From Candidatus Sumerlaeota bacterium (lineage in GTDB: Bacteria > Sumerlaeota > Sumerlaeia > SLMS01 > JAHLLQ01), in NCBI GenBank assembly GCA_030156535.1, contig JASGMJ010000014.1, positions 1 through 64,000 of the forward strand: DNA of 64,000 bases, in the 5' to 3' direction. Shown here piece by piece: positions 17,601 to 25,794 of the stretch. Every line of letters begins with the position of its first letter. The stretch's first letter is position 1. The notes under the pieces are model-generated. The model worked only from the letters and a program-made list of their open reading frames with translations. It was not told where the DNA came from and did not search any database. Both the position numbers and the translations under genes were made by a program.

Positions 17601-19112
17601 CCGCGCGGACTTCGACGCGATTCCGGCGGAAATCGTCGCGTGCGTTTCGAGATGCAGAGGCGTGAGGTCCATGGGGACTTCGAGCAGAAACTCGGGGTCC
17701 TGTGCGACGAAGGGACGCAGCGTCATCAACTCGCCCGGCGCCATCGTCAGCGTCGCTTCGATCGTTCCGCCATCCTCATGGAGGTCGCGCTGCATGGCCT
17801 CGAACGCGATGCTCCCCGTTGCGATGGGGGCACCTGTGCCGCCGCGCACCTGCGACGCCAGACTTGTTGCCTGCGTCAGATCGACGGCTGCCTGAAGCGC
17901 CACGCCCTCGGTGGCGAACGGATTGTCGAAGGGAATCCTGGTGGCACGTGCATCGAACGTGATGCCCGCCAAAGCGCCCTCGGCCCGCACGGCGTTTGCC
18001 ACGCGCGCGTCGAGATCAACCGAGGCCGACGCTTCGATGCGTGCATCCTGTGCGGGGACGTCGACGCTTGGCAGCGTTGCGCGCAATCCCGTTCCCTTCA
18101 GCGACGTTTCCAGCGTCCATTGCCGGAATGCCGCGCGCTGGGTCCATCCCACCGTCCAGTCGATTTCGCCACCGAAGGGCGGGATGTCGACGGGCAGCGA
18201 CGCCGCATGGGCAAAGGCTTCCGCATGTTCCAGCGGCAGCACCAGACGCACGGTGTTCTCGGCATCCTCAACGGCCGTTGCGTGGACATAGAATCCGCCG
18301 TCGGCGATCTGGTGCGCGCCGTTCATTCCGTCGGACGTGACGGTGGCTTCGGCTGCCATTGGCGTCAGGAGGTTGTCCGCGTCGATCCAGTGGCTGATCT
18401 TTGCGCGCACGTCCCACGGCAACTCGACGGCGTTGACGCGGAACGTGCCCGCAACGTCGGAGGTCAGCGGCTGCGCGCCGCCCGGCCACAGCACCGAGAA
18501 CGAGCCGTCTTCCCATCCCGCTTCCAGTTCCTGCGAGGCGTCGATCACGCGGAGGTCGATGCGCGCGATGCTGGCGGAGAGGTCTTTGATCGGCAGGGGA
18601 GAGGGCGTGCCGGAGGGAGTTGCTTCGGGTTCTTCGGGAGTGGGCGGCGCGTCGCCTTTGAGCGCCTGCATCATCTTCAGGACGTTCCACTGTCCGTCCT
18701 CAAGGCGCACGACGTTTACTTCGATCGAGGCGATCTCGATGCCGCTGAGCGGGAGCGCCTTGCGGTCGCGCAGGACCCCCCACAGCGTCAGCGGCACGCG
18801 CACGCCACGCACATCGAGCGCGGGGCGGCTCTGCTCGCCTGCGATGGCGGGCAGCGCGGCGTGCTCCAGCGTCAGCGGCGTTCTCCAGCCGAATGCCAGG
18901 CCCTCGATTGTCACGGGGCGCCCGAGTTTGTCCTCCGCGATTGCGGAGACTTTTCGCTCGGCGAATCCACTCGTCAGAATCGTGGGGAGCAGCACAACCA
19001 GCAGGACCAGGACGAGCAGCACGGCACCCACGGCGATCAGCAACCGCCGGCGCCAACGCCGTGGTTTGCGTTCCGTGGGGACTTGAGGGGTTTCGGTGGA
19101 ATCGCTCGTCAC
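14679..19112 (-). CDS. AsmA/YdbH-like inter-membrane bridge protein
   Basis: This 1477-residue protein has a short basic cytoplasmic tail, one TM at about residues 24-46 and then a very long periplasmic part made of repeating beta-strand units. The segment after the TM (VSAIAEDKLGRPVTIEGLAF) and DGQWNVLKMMQAL are typical of AsmA-family N-termini. Family knowledge: AsmA, TamB and YdbH proteins form hydrophobic beta-taco grooves that carry phospholipids between inner and outer membranes. E. coli YdbH is about 880 residues, so this one is much longer. It is the first gene of a three-gene coupled operon, followed by a YdbL-like lipoprotein and a giant CHAT protein. A strong terminator separates it from the M48 gene upstream. 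Confidence 0.83.
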   Translation of the reverse strand: MTSDSTETPQVPTERKPRRWRRRLLIAVGAVLLVLVLLVVLLPTILTSGFAERKVSAIAEDKLGRPVTIEGLAFGWRTPLTLEHAALPAIAGEQSRPALDVRGVRVPLTLWGVLRDRKALPLSGIEIASIEVNVVRLEDGQWNVLKMMQALKGDAPPTPEEPEATPSGTPSPLPIKDLSASIARIDLRVIDASQELEAGWEDGSFSVLWPGGAQPLTSDVAGTFRVNAVELPWDVRAKISHWIDADNLLTPMAAEATVTSDGMNGAHQIADGGFYVHATAVEDAENTVRLVLPLEHAEAFAHAASLPVDIPPFGGEIDWTVGWTQRAAFRQWTLETSLKGTGLRATLPSVDVPAQDARIEASASVDLDARVANAVRAEGALAGITFDARATRIPFDNPFATEGVALQAAVDLTQATSLASQVRGGTGAPIATGSIAFEAMQRDLHEDGGTIEATLTMAPGELMTLRPFVAQDPEFLLEVPMDLTPLHLETHATISAGIASKSARLVIDRWENPIVTRLECDVSGTGDTMSGGGTLAGSIDLAHPLEAWGPRFRKEAMPAVQGALDFDIEASADGAKKFASEGALALRGFSVAFVDKPEPLALPETTLAWDLSVNNETPSVVVRRIALENDFAVWTLDGSMTDAFDIRTHAEADLGPIMELASLFKEMPVAVTGKPVLDASLHGTAGDRLDIALGVETAANLTVVKEGTLSLDAPVFLDSACTVAWSNDVLSSMTMTIADFSLGEAFGMTDETEVALGETIVSTSRAAATVRYAPILAMLDPALLEQFDAAVALEGETTVEPVIHFVLQKTAEGIIFPEPVEIEGTAVTEIAALEWAFREMSGYVEGFFDEREFAFTVDPADPKGFAYEDQGFTGAELVSGPMGLELGAWQVGAAQAFAMTGARVELAGLELSSLRWQSGEMAIQLPRTAVSGNLDFAMEPMAVKVGQLEVQLGNSLHAASDMAYSADDRRWSTRTSMELGDVAEPLGWTTLPAAMREAIPALEGSLRLEADLAGTLPGEDFDPTTSPLPVAGTFAASANDIGLRMPVLVMEKLNATIEGNIDGATRSGDVTASVAIDRAWNPGLTLKAARDMTLKAEAAFTDADSVRGSIGELRIRNYGTLAEGTFAVSGIMDALASAETNPIAKWLGNLDIDASARAEQDLLWLSGIHPSLLLDGQLDATFEMTNRPERGLTLDAAMEIADGELIFADMVEASGISGSWQTRKTLAARNVVMEHKDLPPGEFRVVQASFGPPGRPGLKARTSNVLLRLHGFDEPVRAELEIRDLMSGNAVARTALNLVETDPVLSGDLQVAGVDAGQLAGLATRDKREWEINGAGSANWRLRDLGFQRVLEDLSLRMDSTRIGRLALTRLLEALDAEQDDPRFQNARAALRFGTPTMAQARLNNSLVTFGSELRMPGGVTLSLPILERQPLGDMIEVYDFDRFSPMFSLTRTGLLVLLAEDLAELEQILATLEANQ

Positions 19113-19170
19113 GGGTTGATCGGCTGCGGACGGCCTGCCCCTTCATCTTTCGCGGATACAGTGTTCCCTG

Positions 19171-19216
19171 AATAAACGACGCCGCCCGACAGGCAAAGGG
19201 TTTTCGTCGGGCGGCG
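19171..19216 (-). terminator. Rho-independent terminator of the SH3-M48 operon
   Basis: A perfect 11-bp GC-rich stem (19180-19190 with 19206-19216) with a 15-nt loop is followed on the minus strand by a T-rich stretch (TCGTTTATT). It lies 30 nt past the M48 stop and insulates the AsmA-CHAT operon from upstream transcription. Confidence 0.8.
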
Positions 19217-19246
19217 CAAAGAGACTGATGGAAAGGCGGGTGGGGA

Positions 19247-20251
19247 TCAGTATTCGGCCACCGGAGCCGCACCGACCAGCGTGTGGGCATCGTTGAGGAG
19301 CGCCGCGTTACCGCTGCCGAGGCGGGCGGCGCATTGCTGGCGGAAACGCTCCTGGGCGCGCACGCCGCCTTCACCGGCCAGATCCGTTGCGAGCACGGCG
19401 TTGAGTCTTTCCAGCCGGCTCGGCGTCGAAGGATGCGTGCTCAGCCATCCGCCCTGATTTTGGGTTACCTGCCCCAGTTTGATCAGAAAGCGCTGCAAGC
19501 CCGAGGGATCGTAGCCCGCCATGGCGGCCAGTTCCGCTCCCTGCATGTCGGCATCGTACTCGAAATCCCGGTCGATGCCGCCCTTGAGAAGGACCTGATT
19601 TCCGAGATCGCCGAGCTGCGAATACTCTTGCAGGTTGTCCTCGAGTGCCGTGCTGGTTGTCACCAGCGCCGAGAACCAGCGCTGGCGCTTGAACATGATG
19701 ATGAGGTGGCGCTCGGACACGTGGGCGACTTCATGGGCCAGCACGCCGGCCAATTCGCTCTCGTCCTCCATGAGGGCGAGCGCGCCCGTCGTGATGAACA
19801 CGTAGCCGCCGGGCGCCGCGAAGGCATTCACTTCAGGCGATTCGAGCACCGTGAACGTATAGGGCAGATGCGGGCGGCTTCCCTGGCGCGCCACCGTGCG
19901 GCCCACCAGGTTCACGTACCGCTGCAACTGGTCGTCGGGATGAACCGGGCCCACCGCGGCCACGCTCTTGAGGGCGACGCCGCCGCCGATCTCCCATTCC
20001 TTTTCCGGCGACACGTCCGCCGCCGCTCCCGCGATGGATTCGGTGACGTTGCGATAGCGACTGGCGTCCTCCTGGTCCTTCCCCGCGATGATGGCACCGG
20101 TTTCCACCAGGGTGCCGAGGTCCTTGACCGTGAAGCCTCCGCCGCCCGAGCCATCGGTTGTCTCGCAACCGGTGGTGCCCGAGCCGATCAGGATCGCCAA
20201 ACCGGCGAAGAGGGCGAAGCGCAATGCTGCTGGCGTGGAGAACTTGGTCAT
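19247..20251 (-). CDS. M48-family zinc metallopeptidase (BepA/LoiP/YcaL type)
   Basis: A 334-residue exported peptidase. The zinc motif HEVAH is at 173-177 and the third ligand Glu231 lies in EYDAD. The N-terminal hydrophobic segment ends at Cys29 in GTTGC, a weak lipobox, so it may be a lipoprotein or simply secreted. The C-terminal HPSTPSRLERL is typical of the family, where it follows the catalytic core. Such enzymes do quality control of outer-membrane proteins. The start ATG overlaps the stop of the SH3 gene as ATGA, so the two are made together. Confidence 0.92.
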   Translation of the reverse strand: MTKFSTPAALRFALFAGLAILIGSGTTGCETTDGSGGGGFTVKDLGTLVETGAIIAGKDQEDASRYRNVTESIAGAAADVSPEKEWEIGGGVALKSVAAVGPVHPDDQLQRYVNLVGRTVARQGSRPHLPYTFTVLESPEVNAFAAPGGYVFITTGALALMEDESELAGVLAHEVAHVSERHLIIMFKRQRWFSALVTTSTALEDNLQEYSQLGDLGNQVLLKGGIDRDFEYDADMQGAELAAMAGYDPSGLQRFLIKLGQVTQNQGGWLSTHPSTPSRLERLNAVLATDLAGEGGVRAQERFRQQCAARLGSGNAALLNDAHTLVGAAPVAEY

Positions 20252-20754
20252 GGGTTCAGCCCTCCTGCCTTGATGAAGGCGTCCACTTCGGCATCCTTGA
20301 TTCCGGCGGCCAAGACTTCCATGTGGCGCAGACTTTCGACGACTGCCGGGTCGATGTCTTCCAGTTCTGCCATTTGCTCGGCGGCTTCCGAGAGCCCGCG
20401 GCCCGAGGCCGCCGTGCCGAGTTCGTTGGCCGAGCGGTCTTCGCGGATCAGCCCGCCGAACACCCCGCCAGAGCTCGATGCGGGCGGCTTCTCCTGAATG
20501 TGCCGGAGGGAAATCCAGCCCTGTGTGCCCGACTGCGTGCGCACAAGCGCACGGAAGCGGTCGAGCTGGATCACCGAGACCGGCGTTCCGATTGGCAACT
20601 CTGCCACTTTGGGGCCGCCCAGGCTGTTTCCTTCGCGCAGGTCCGCGTCGCTCACCTTCACGTAGGCCGTCCCACCCGCTGAAATGGCTGCGGCGGCCAA
20701 ACCAGCGAGCAGCAAGCCGCCCATTGTCAGTGCCAGGATCCTTGATTTCATCAT
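20248..20754 (-). CDS. Exported protein with bacterial SH3-like domain
   Basis: A 168-residue protein starting at ATG 20754 behind AGAGG; a second ATG follows immediately at 20751. A signal peptide covers about residues 1-27. Residues about 28-85 form a bacterial SH3 fold (YVKVSDADLREGNS ... LPIGTPVSVI ... TQGWISLRHI), usually a peptide- or cell-wall-binding module. The C-terminal half is helical. It is coupled by ATGA to the M48 peptidase gene and may help target or regulate that peptidase; this is inference. Confidence 0.85.
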   Translation of the reverse strand: MMKSRILALTMGGLLLAGLAAAAISAGGTAYVKVSDADLREGNSLGGPKVAELPIGTPVSVIQLDRFRALVRTQSGTQGWISLRHIQEKPPASSSGGVFGGLIREDRSANELGTAASGRGLSEAAEQMAELEDIDPAVVESLRHMEVLAAGIKDAEVDAFIKAGGLNP

Positions 20755-20871
20755 GCGCCTCTTATCGAGTTCGACTTGCTTGCATGGCCCATCTCTTCCA
20801 GACGGCAAGCCCGGTCGTCAATCGCCCCGTCTTTTCGTCTGACAGGACGGCGTGGCTTCCGGTTCCCCTTC

Positions 20872-21789
20872 TCATCGCCGGGAGAAACCCTGGAGCGAGA
20901 CACCCCGCAGGAAACTGCCTTGGAAGATGAAGAAAAGAACGAAAACGGGGAGCACGATCAACGTTCCCGCCGCCATCAGCAGGTTGTATGGCGCTCCGCC
21001 CATGCCTGCGTGGAAGTCCTGCAAACCGAGGGCCAGCGTGTACAGACTCTTGTCCGTCAGGAAGATCAGCGGGCCGATGAAGTCGTTCCATGCCGCCAGA
21101 AAGGCGAACAACCCCACGATCATCAACGCGGGACGGGCGAGCGGCAGGACGATTTGCCAGAAAATCCGGAACTCCCCCGCGCCATCAATCCGCGCTGCAT
21201 CGCCCAGGTCCTGCGGGATCGTCAGCAAATATTGACGCAGCAGAAAGATGTTCGTTGCCGTGCCAAAAAACGCCGGAACCCACAACGGTTTCAGCGTCCC
21301 GATCCACCCGAGTTTCAGGTAGATTGAAAAGAGCGGGACCATGAGCACGGGAAACGGAATCATCAGTGTCACCAGGCTCGCGACGAAGACCTTGTCGCGC
21401 CCCGGCCACTTCAGGCACGCAAACCCATACGCCACCAGCGAGGTGCTCAGCAGCGCACCGATCACATTGAGCACGCACACCTTCACCGTGTTCCACGTGT
21501 ACGTCCAGAAAGGAATCGCATTCGTGGCGTGCTCGTAGTTTTCCCACTGCCACTCCCTTGGCACCCACACGGGAGGCGACGTCATCACCTGGTCGATCGG
21601 CTTGAGCGACGTCATGATCATCCAAAGCAGCGGCAGGAGAAACAACCCCGCCAGCAGAACCAGCAGCGTGTACAGGCCCACCCGCAACGCACGCTTGAAC
21701 CAATACGTTCCCGGCCAGACCACGTGGTCAAAGGGATCGTGCTCGAATGGGCGGTTGGGTTCAGGCAGACGCATCATCGTAAGAGACAT
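20872..21789 (-). CDS. Carbohydrate ABC transporter permease, MalG type
   Basis: A 305-residue inner-membrane protein with six hydrophobic segments and the EAA loop DAARIDGAGEFRIFWQIVLP near residue 200 that docks the ATPase. The N-terminus overlaps the MalF-type gene by about 29 bp. Two further ATGs at 21777 and 21774 are possible starts, since no clear ribosome site distinguishes them. It forms a heterodimer with the upstream permease and works with the binding protein before that. No ATPase gene is in the locus, so a shared one encoded elsewhere must power it. The sugar is unknown. Confidence 0.94.
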   Translation of the reverse strand: MSLTMMRLPEPNRPFEHDPFDHVVWPGTYWFKRALRVGLYTLLVLLAGLFLLPLLWMIMTSLKPIDQVMTSPPVWVPREWQWENYEHATNAIPFWTYTWNTVKVCVLNVIGALLSTSLVAYGFACLKWPGRDKVFVASLVTLMIPFPVLMVPLFSIYLKLGWIGTLKPLWVPAFFGTATNIFLLRQYLLTIPQDLGDAARIDGAGEFRIFWQIVLPLARPALMIVGLFAFLAAWNDFIGPLIFLTDKSLYTLALGLQDFHAGMGGAPYNLLMAAGTLIVLPVFVLFFIFQGSFLRGVSLQGFSRR

Positions 21790-22684
21790 GCCGGATGGTG
21801 AGTTTGTGGGCCGCGAACGTCAGAAGCGCGATTACGAGAAACAGCAGCCAGGCCATGGCACTGGCGTACCCCATGTTCAGTTTTCGGAAGGCCTGGTCGA
21901 ACATGTACATCAGATAGAACAGGGTGGAACGCAGCGGGTCGCCCTGCGCCCCCATCATCACATAGGGCACGGCGAAGACCTGCAGGACGCCGATCGTGCC
22001 CATGATGACGTTGAAGTAGATCAGGGGAGAGAGGCGCGGAATCGTGATGTAGAGGCTCTGTTGCAGCCAGGTTGCTCCCTCCACGATCGCCACTTCGTAG
22101 TGGGCACGGTCGATCTCCGCCAGCCCCGCCAGGTAGATCACCATTGGCTGGCCGATTCCCCACAGCGCCGTCATGACCAGCGCCACCTTGGCAGTGCGTG
22201 GATCCCCCAGCCAGTTCGGCCCGTTCGTCAGGCCCAGCTCGTTCAGCCCCGTCATCGAAAACACCATTTCGAGGCAGAAGTTGAGCAGGCCAAACTGGCC
22301 GTTGAAAATCCAGTTCCACAGAACGCCCAGGACGACGAGCGGCACCACCGACGGCAGGAAGAATACCGTGCGGAAAAACCAGCGGCCCTTGGATGCTGAT
22401 TGCACCATCAGCGCCAGCGCGAGCGAGGAGAACGTCGTCAACGGCAGGGCCATCGCGCCGAAGACGAGCGTGTTCCAAAGGGACTTGAAGAAAATGCGGT
22501 CCGTTACGAGGTCCGCGTAATTACCCGCGCCAATCGGAATGGGCGGGCCGAGCACCGAGTAGTCGCAAAGACTGTAGTAGAAGGACAGCACCGCAGGGCC
22601 CAGCAGGAACACCGTGAATCCGGCGATCCACGGCGAAATGAACAGAAGCCCCAGGCGCAGGCGGCGGCGTTCCAGTTTCGTCAC
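21761..22684 (-). CDS. Carbohydrate ABC transporter permease, MalF/UgpA type
   Basis: A 307-residue permease with six predicted TMs and the EAA loop EVAIVEGATWLQQSLYITIPRL. I place the start at GTG 22684, which overlaps the binding-protein stop as GTGA. The frame is open 15 codons further 5' inside the binding-protein gene. The first residues, TKLERRRLRLG, followed by a TM are usual for the family. It is the middle gene of binding protein - MalF - MalG and imports a sugar or sugar derivative across the inner membrane. Confidence 0.92.
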   Translation of the reverse strand: MTKLERRRLRLGLLFISPWIAGFTVFLLGPAVLSFYYSLCDYSVLGPPIPIGAGNYADLVTDRIFFKSLWNTLVFGAMALPLTTFSSLALALMVQSASKGRWFFRTVFFLPSVVPLVVLGVLWNWIFNGQFGLLNFCLEMVFSMTGLNELGLTNGPNWLGDPRTAKVALVMTALWGIGQPMVIYLAGLAEIDRAHYEVAIVEGATWLQQSLYITIPRLSPLIYFNVIMGTIGVLQVFAVPYVMMGAQGDPLRSTLFYLMYMFDQAFRKLNMGYASAMAWLLFLVIALLTFAAHKLTIRHVSYDDASA

Positions 22685-24072
22685 GGCTTGGACCACTCCT
22701 GGATGCGCTGCTCCGCGATGCGCTCCCATTGGCGCTCCCGGCGGTCCAGCTCCGATTGCATGATTTTCTCCGCGTGCTCCAGTGCCTTTTCCGGCGTGTC
22801 CTCGCGCAGCCAGACCTTGTCCATCGCCACCGACATTTCGTCGCGCATGACCTCCACGATCGGAAAGCGCGGGACGGGATGTGCGTTGGGTGATTCCGCC
22901 AGATGGCGAAAGAGGTCAATGTTGGGATTGGGATGGTTCGTATAGAATTCCGGGCTGACCGCTTTCAGCGGCGAGAACTTGCGCTGGGCCTTGCACAGCG
23001 CCTCCATGTTCTCCTGGCGCTGGACAAAGCGAATGAACTCCCACGCCTCGTCGGGATGCCGTGCGCCGTTGGGAATGACAAGGATGTCGCTGTCAACGAA
23101 TGTCACGTCGCTGAGTTCCTCGGAAACGCTGGGAAACGGCGCCACGCCCCATTCCATCCCGGGATTGTAGCTTTCGATGAAGTTGGCCATCCAGACGCCT
23201 TGTAGCTGCATCGAGAGCTTCTCGTTCAGGAAAAGATTCTGGGCGGAGCGGAACTGCCCGCCCCCCGAGAGAAACCGGTGCAGTTCCACTGCGCCATAGG
23301 TTTCCGGGAAGGAGCGGACCCAACGAAACGTTTCCAGGCACGGCTTCGTGGTCAGCGTCATCTCGCTCTTGCCGTCCCAATGCTCGCCGCCAAACCACCA
23401 GATGTACCACGCCTTGAACCACGAGGGTTCGACGGGGGCGAACCCGAGCTGCACGATGTGCCCGTCCTCGTCGTAGCGCGTCAGTTTGCGGGCATACTCG
23501 TCGAGTTCGGCGATGGTGCGGGGAGGGCGTTCGGGGTCGAGCCCCGCCTGGCGGAAATGCTTCTTGTTATAGTGCAGCGCCAGACTCGCCGGCGTGGCGG
23601 GCAGGCCCCAGTAGAATCCCCGGTATTCGCACAACTCGATGACGGCCGGCAGGTAGTCCTCGGGGGAGATGCCGTCCCGCTCCATGTAGTGATCGAGCGG
23701 CATCAGGGCATCGCGGTCGGAATACTTCAGGATCGTTTCGGCAAACACGCCCGCAACGTCCGGCGGGTTGTGTCCGATGGTGGCGAGGAGGAGCTTGCCG
23801 CGGATGTCGGTCACCTGGACGTACTCAACCAGAATCCGGTCCTGGGAGCGGTTGAAGCGATCGACGAGTTCCTCCATCGCCGCCTGTTCCTCGTCCGCCC
23901 ACTTCTCCCAGTAAACGACATGCACGCGCTCTGTCCCGGCTTGCTTGCTGGCCGAATCCTTGCCGCACGAGAGCAGAACCGCCGTGGCCGCCAGGCCCGG
24001 CAGGATCATCCGCCAGATTCGGCTCCAGATTCTCTCGAGCCCTCTGTGCCACTTTTCCATGTTTCGCATCAT
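22681..24072 (-). CDS. Extracellular solute-binding lipoprotein (family 1, sugar type)
   Basis: The 463-residue product has a basic, unusually long n-region, a hydrophobic stretch and lipobox LLSC with the lipidated Cys at residue 36. Starting at the internal Met22 would give a shorter signal, so the start is uncertain. The mature part begins VHVVYWEKWADEEQAAMEEL, as in family-1 sugar-binding proteins, and continues to FVQRQENMEAL near the end. It captures a carbohydrate in the periplasm for the two permeases that follow, each coupled by overlapping codons. The gene is divergent from a sigma-54 regulator across a 228-bp gap, which may hold promoters for both. Confidence 0.92.
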   Translation of the reverse strand: MMRNMEKWHRGLERIWSRIWRMILPGLAATAVLLSCGKDSASKQAGTERVHVVYWEKWADEEQAAMEELVDRFNRSQDRILVEYVQVTDIRGKLLLATIGHNPPDVAGVFAETILKYSDRDALMPLDHYMERDGISPEDYLPAVIELCEYRGFYWGLPATPASLALHYNKKHFRQAGLDPERPPRTIAELDEYARKLTRYDEDGHIVQLGFAPVEPSWFKAWYIWWFGGEHWDGKSEMTLTTKPCLETFRWVRSFPETYGAVELHRFLSGGGQFRSAQNLFLNEKLSMQLQGVWMANFIESYNPGMEWGVAPFPSVSEELSDVTFVDSDILVIPNGARHPDEAWEFIRFVQRQENMEALCKAQRKFSPLKAVSPEFYTNHPNPNIDLFRHLAESPNAHPVPRFPIVEVMRDEMSVAMDKVWLREDTPEKALEHAEKIMQSELDRRERQWERIAEQRIQEWSKP

Positions 24073-24300
24073 GATTCAACAGAACGCCATTTCGCTTGGC
24101 GGGGAGACGCGCTCTCCCGTCAGCAACCCCACGCAACATCCACACCGCTGTCCCCCCACGGCACAATCCCCTTTTCCAGAGCCTTTCCGCGGGCCGGTGT
24201 CGAATTTCCCCGTCTCCCCTGTATTGCTGCTTGTCTCCATCGGAGAATGGAGCGAGACTTACCACATTATTCCGTGAGACGCACTCCACCTACTGGTAAC

Positions 24301-25758
24301 ATGAACGACATGCGATCGTCCACCACCTCGCTTCAGGGACTCTCCATCCTTGTCCTCGACGACGAGCCGACTGTGGCGCTCATGTACTCGCGTCTGCTCG
24401 AAAAGGAAGGCTGCCGGGTGCTCACGGCCCTGGCCATTCCCGAGGCCCAGGCTCACCTCGGCACGTTGCAGCCGGACATCGCCATCGTGGACGTTTATCT
24501 CGATCATGATGACGGGTTGGAGTACGTTCGCGGCCTGCGCAGCCGCTTTCCCGGCATGGGCATTGTCATGGTCTCGGCCGAGGACACCGAGTCACTTGCC
24601 AACAAGGCAATCGATTCCGGCGCCGACTACTTCCTCTCCAAGCCCATCGCGCCCACGGCTCTGCTGCTGACCCTGACGAAGTTGGGCGAGCTTCGCGCTC
24701 AGCGCCAGCGTGCCGACGAACTCGAACTCGAGCTCAAGCGCTCGCTGCACGACACCATTTTCCCCGAGATCGTGACCACGTGCGACGCCATGCGCGCCGT
24801 GCTCCGCCTCGTCGAGAAGGTCGCCCGCCGCGACCTCTCCGTGCTCATCTGCGGCGAGAGCGGCACGGGCAAGGAACTCTGCGCCCACGCCATTCACGAA
24901 CTGAGTACACGCGCGAAGGGCAACTTCGTTGAACTCAACTGTGCGGCTCTTCCACCGAATCTGGTGGAGAGCGAGCTGTTCGGCCACGAAAAGGGATCGT
25001 TCACCGGCGCCACGTGCTCGCGTATTGGCAAGATCCAACATGCCTCGGGCGGGACGCTCTTTCTCGACGAAATTGGGGAACTCCCCCTCGAAATCCAGCC
25101 CAAGCTCCTGCGGGCACTCCAGGAAAAGCGTATCGTTCCCGTCGGCGGCAAGGAAGCCATCAGTTGCGACTTCCGCCTCATCAGCGCCACCAACCGCGAT
25201 CTGGTTGCCGAGGTCCGCGCCGGGCGCTTTCGCGAGGATCTCTTCTATCGCGTAGCCGTGTTCCCCATCCAACTCCCCTCCCTGCGCCAGCGCATGGAGG
25301 ATCTCGATGTCCTGCTTTCCTACTTCCTCCAGCAGGAAGGACTCGATAATCCGTGCATCACTCCGGGTGCCCGCGCCATTTTGCACGGACACAACTGGCC
25401 GGGAAACGTGCGGGAACTCAAGAATTTCGCGCAGGCAATCACCCTGTTTACCGATGGCCGGTGCATCGACGAGGCCAGCATCCGGGCCTACTTCGGTTCC
25501 CGCCTCGAAGCCTTTGGCTATCCCGAATCCGGCTCCACCGCCGGCTATTCCGAACGGCGCCCGGTGCGGCGTCTGGAGGAACTCGAGCGCCAGGAAATCC
25601 TCTACGCCCTGAGCTATTACGAGGGGAACGTCTCCGAGGCGGCACGCGCCCTGGGTATGGGGCGCGCCACTCTCTACAAGTACCTCAAACGCAACGAGAT
25701 CGATCTGGAAGAGTTTCCGGCGGGAATGCAGTCCATGGGAGCACGGGCGGGCGGCTGA
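24301..25758 (+). CDS. Sigma-54-dependent response regulator (NtrC family)
   Basis: The 485-residue protein begins with a receiver (LDDEPTV near residue 18; phospho-acceptor Asp in IVDVYLDHDDG near 65; Lys in LSKPIAP). An AAA+ domain follows with Walker A GESGTGKE, Walker B TLFLDEIGE and the sigma-54 loop reading GSFTGA instead of the common GAFTGA. It ends in a Fis-type HTH (GNVSEAARALGMGRATLYKYL). ATG 24301 is the first start in the conserved region; ATG 24310 is an alternative. Neither has a strong ribosome site. It is divergent from the sugar importer and convergent with the anti-sigma gene, so it may control the importer; this is inference. Confidence 0.92.
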   Translation: MNDMRSSTTSLQGLSILVLDDEPTVALMYSRLLEKEGCRVLTALAIPEAQAHLGTLQPDIAIVDVYLDHDDGLEYVRGLRSRFPGMGIVMVSAEDTESLANKAIDSGADYFLSKPIAPTALLLTLTKLGELRAQRQRADELELELKRSLHDTIFPEIVTTCDAMRAVLRLVEKVARRDLSVLICGESGTGKELCAHAIHELSTRAKGNFVELNCAALPPNLVESELFGHEKGSFTGATCSRIGKIQHASGGTLFLDEIGELPLEIQPKLLRALQEKRIVPVGGKEAISCDFRLISATNRDLVAEVRAGRFREDLFYRVAVFPIQLPSLRQRMEDLDVLLSYFLQQEGLDNPCITPGARAILHGHNWPGNVRELKNFAQAITLFTDGRCIDEASIRAYFGSRLEAFGYPESGSTAGYSERRPVRRLEELERQEILYALSYYEGNVSEAARALGMGRATLYKYLKRNEIDLEEFPAGMQSMGARAGG

Positions 25759-25794
25759 CCGGGAAGCTGTTTCTCATATGCCCGCAGTTGGCAA

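Noticed and set aside
17067..19175. 702-codon plus-strand ORF opposite the AsmA-like gene
   Set aside because: Composition is that of an antisense shadow and the opposite strand has clear AsmA features.
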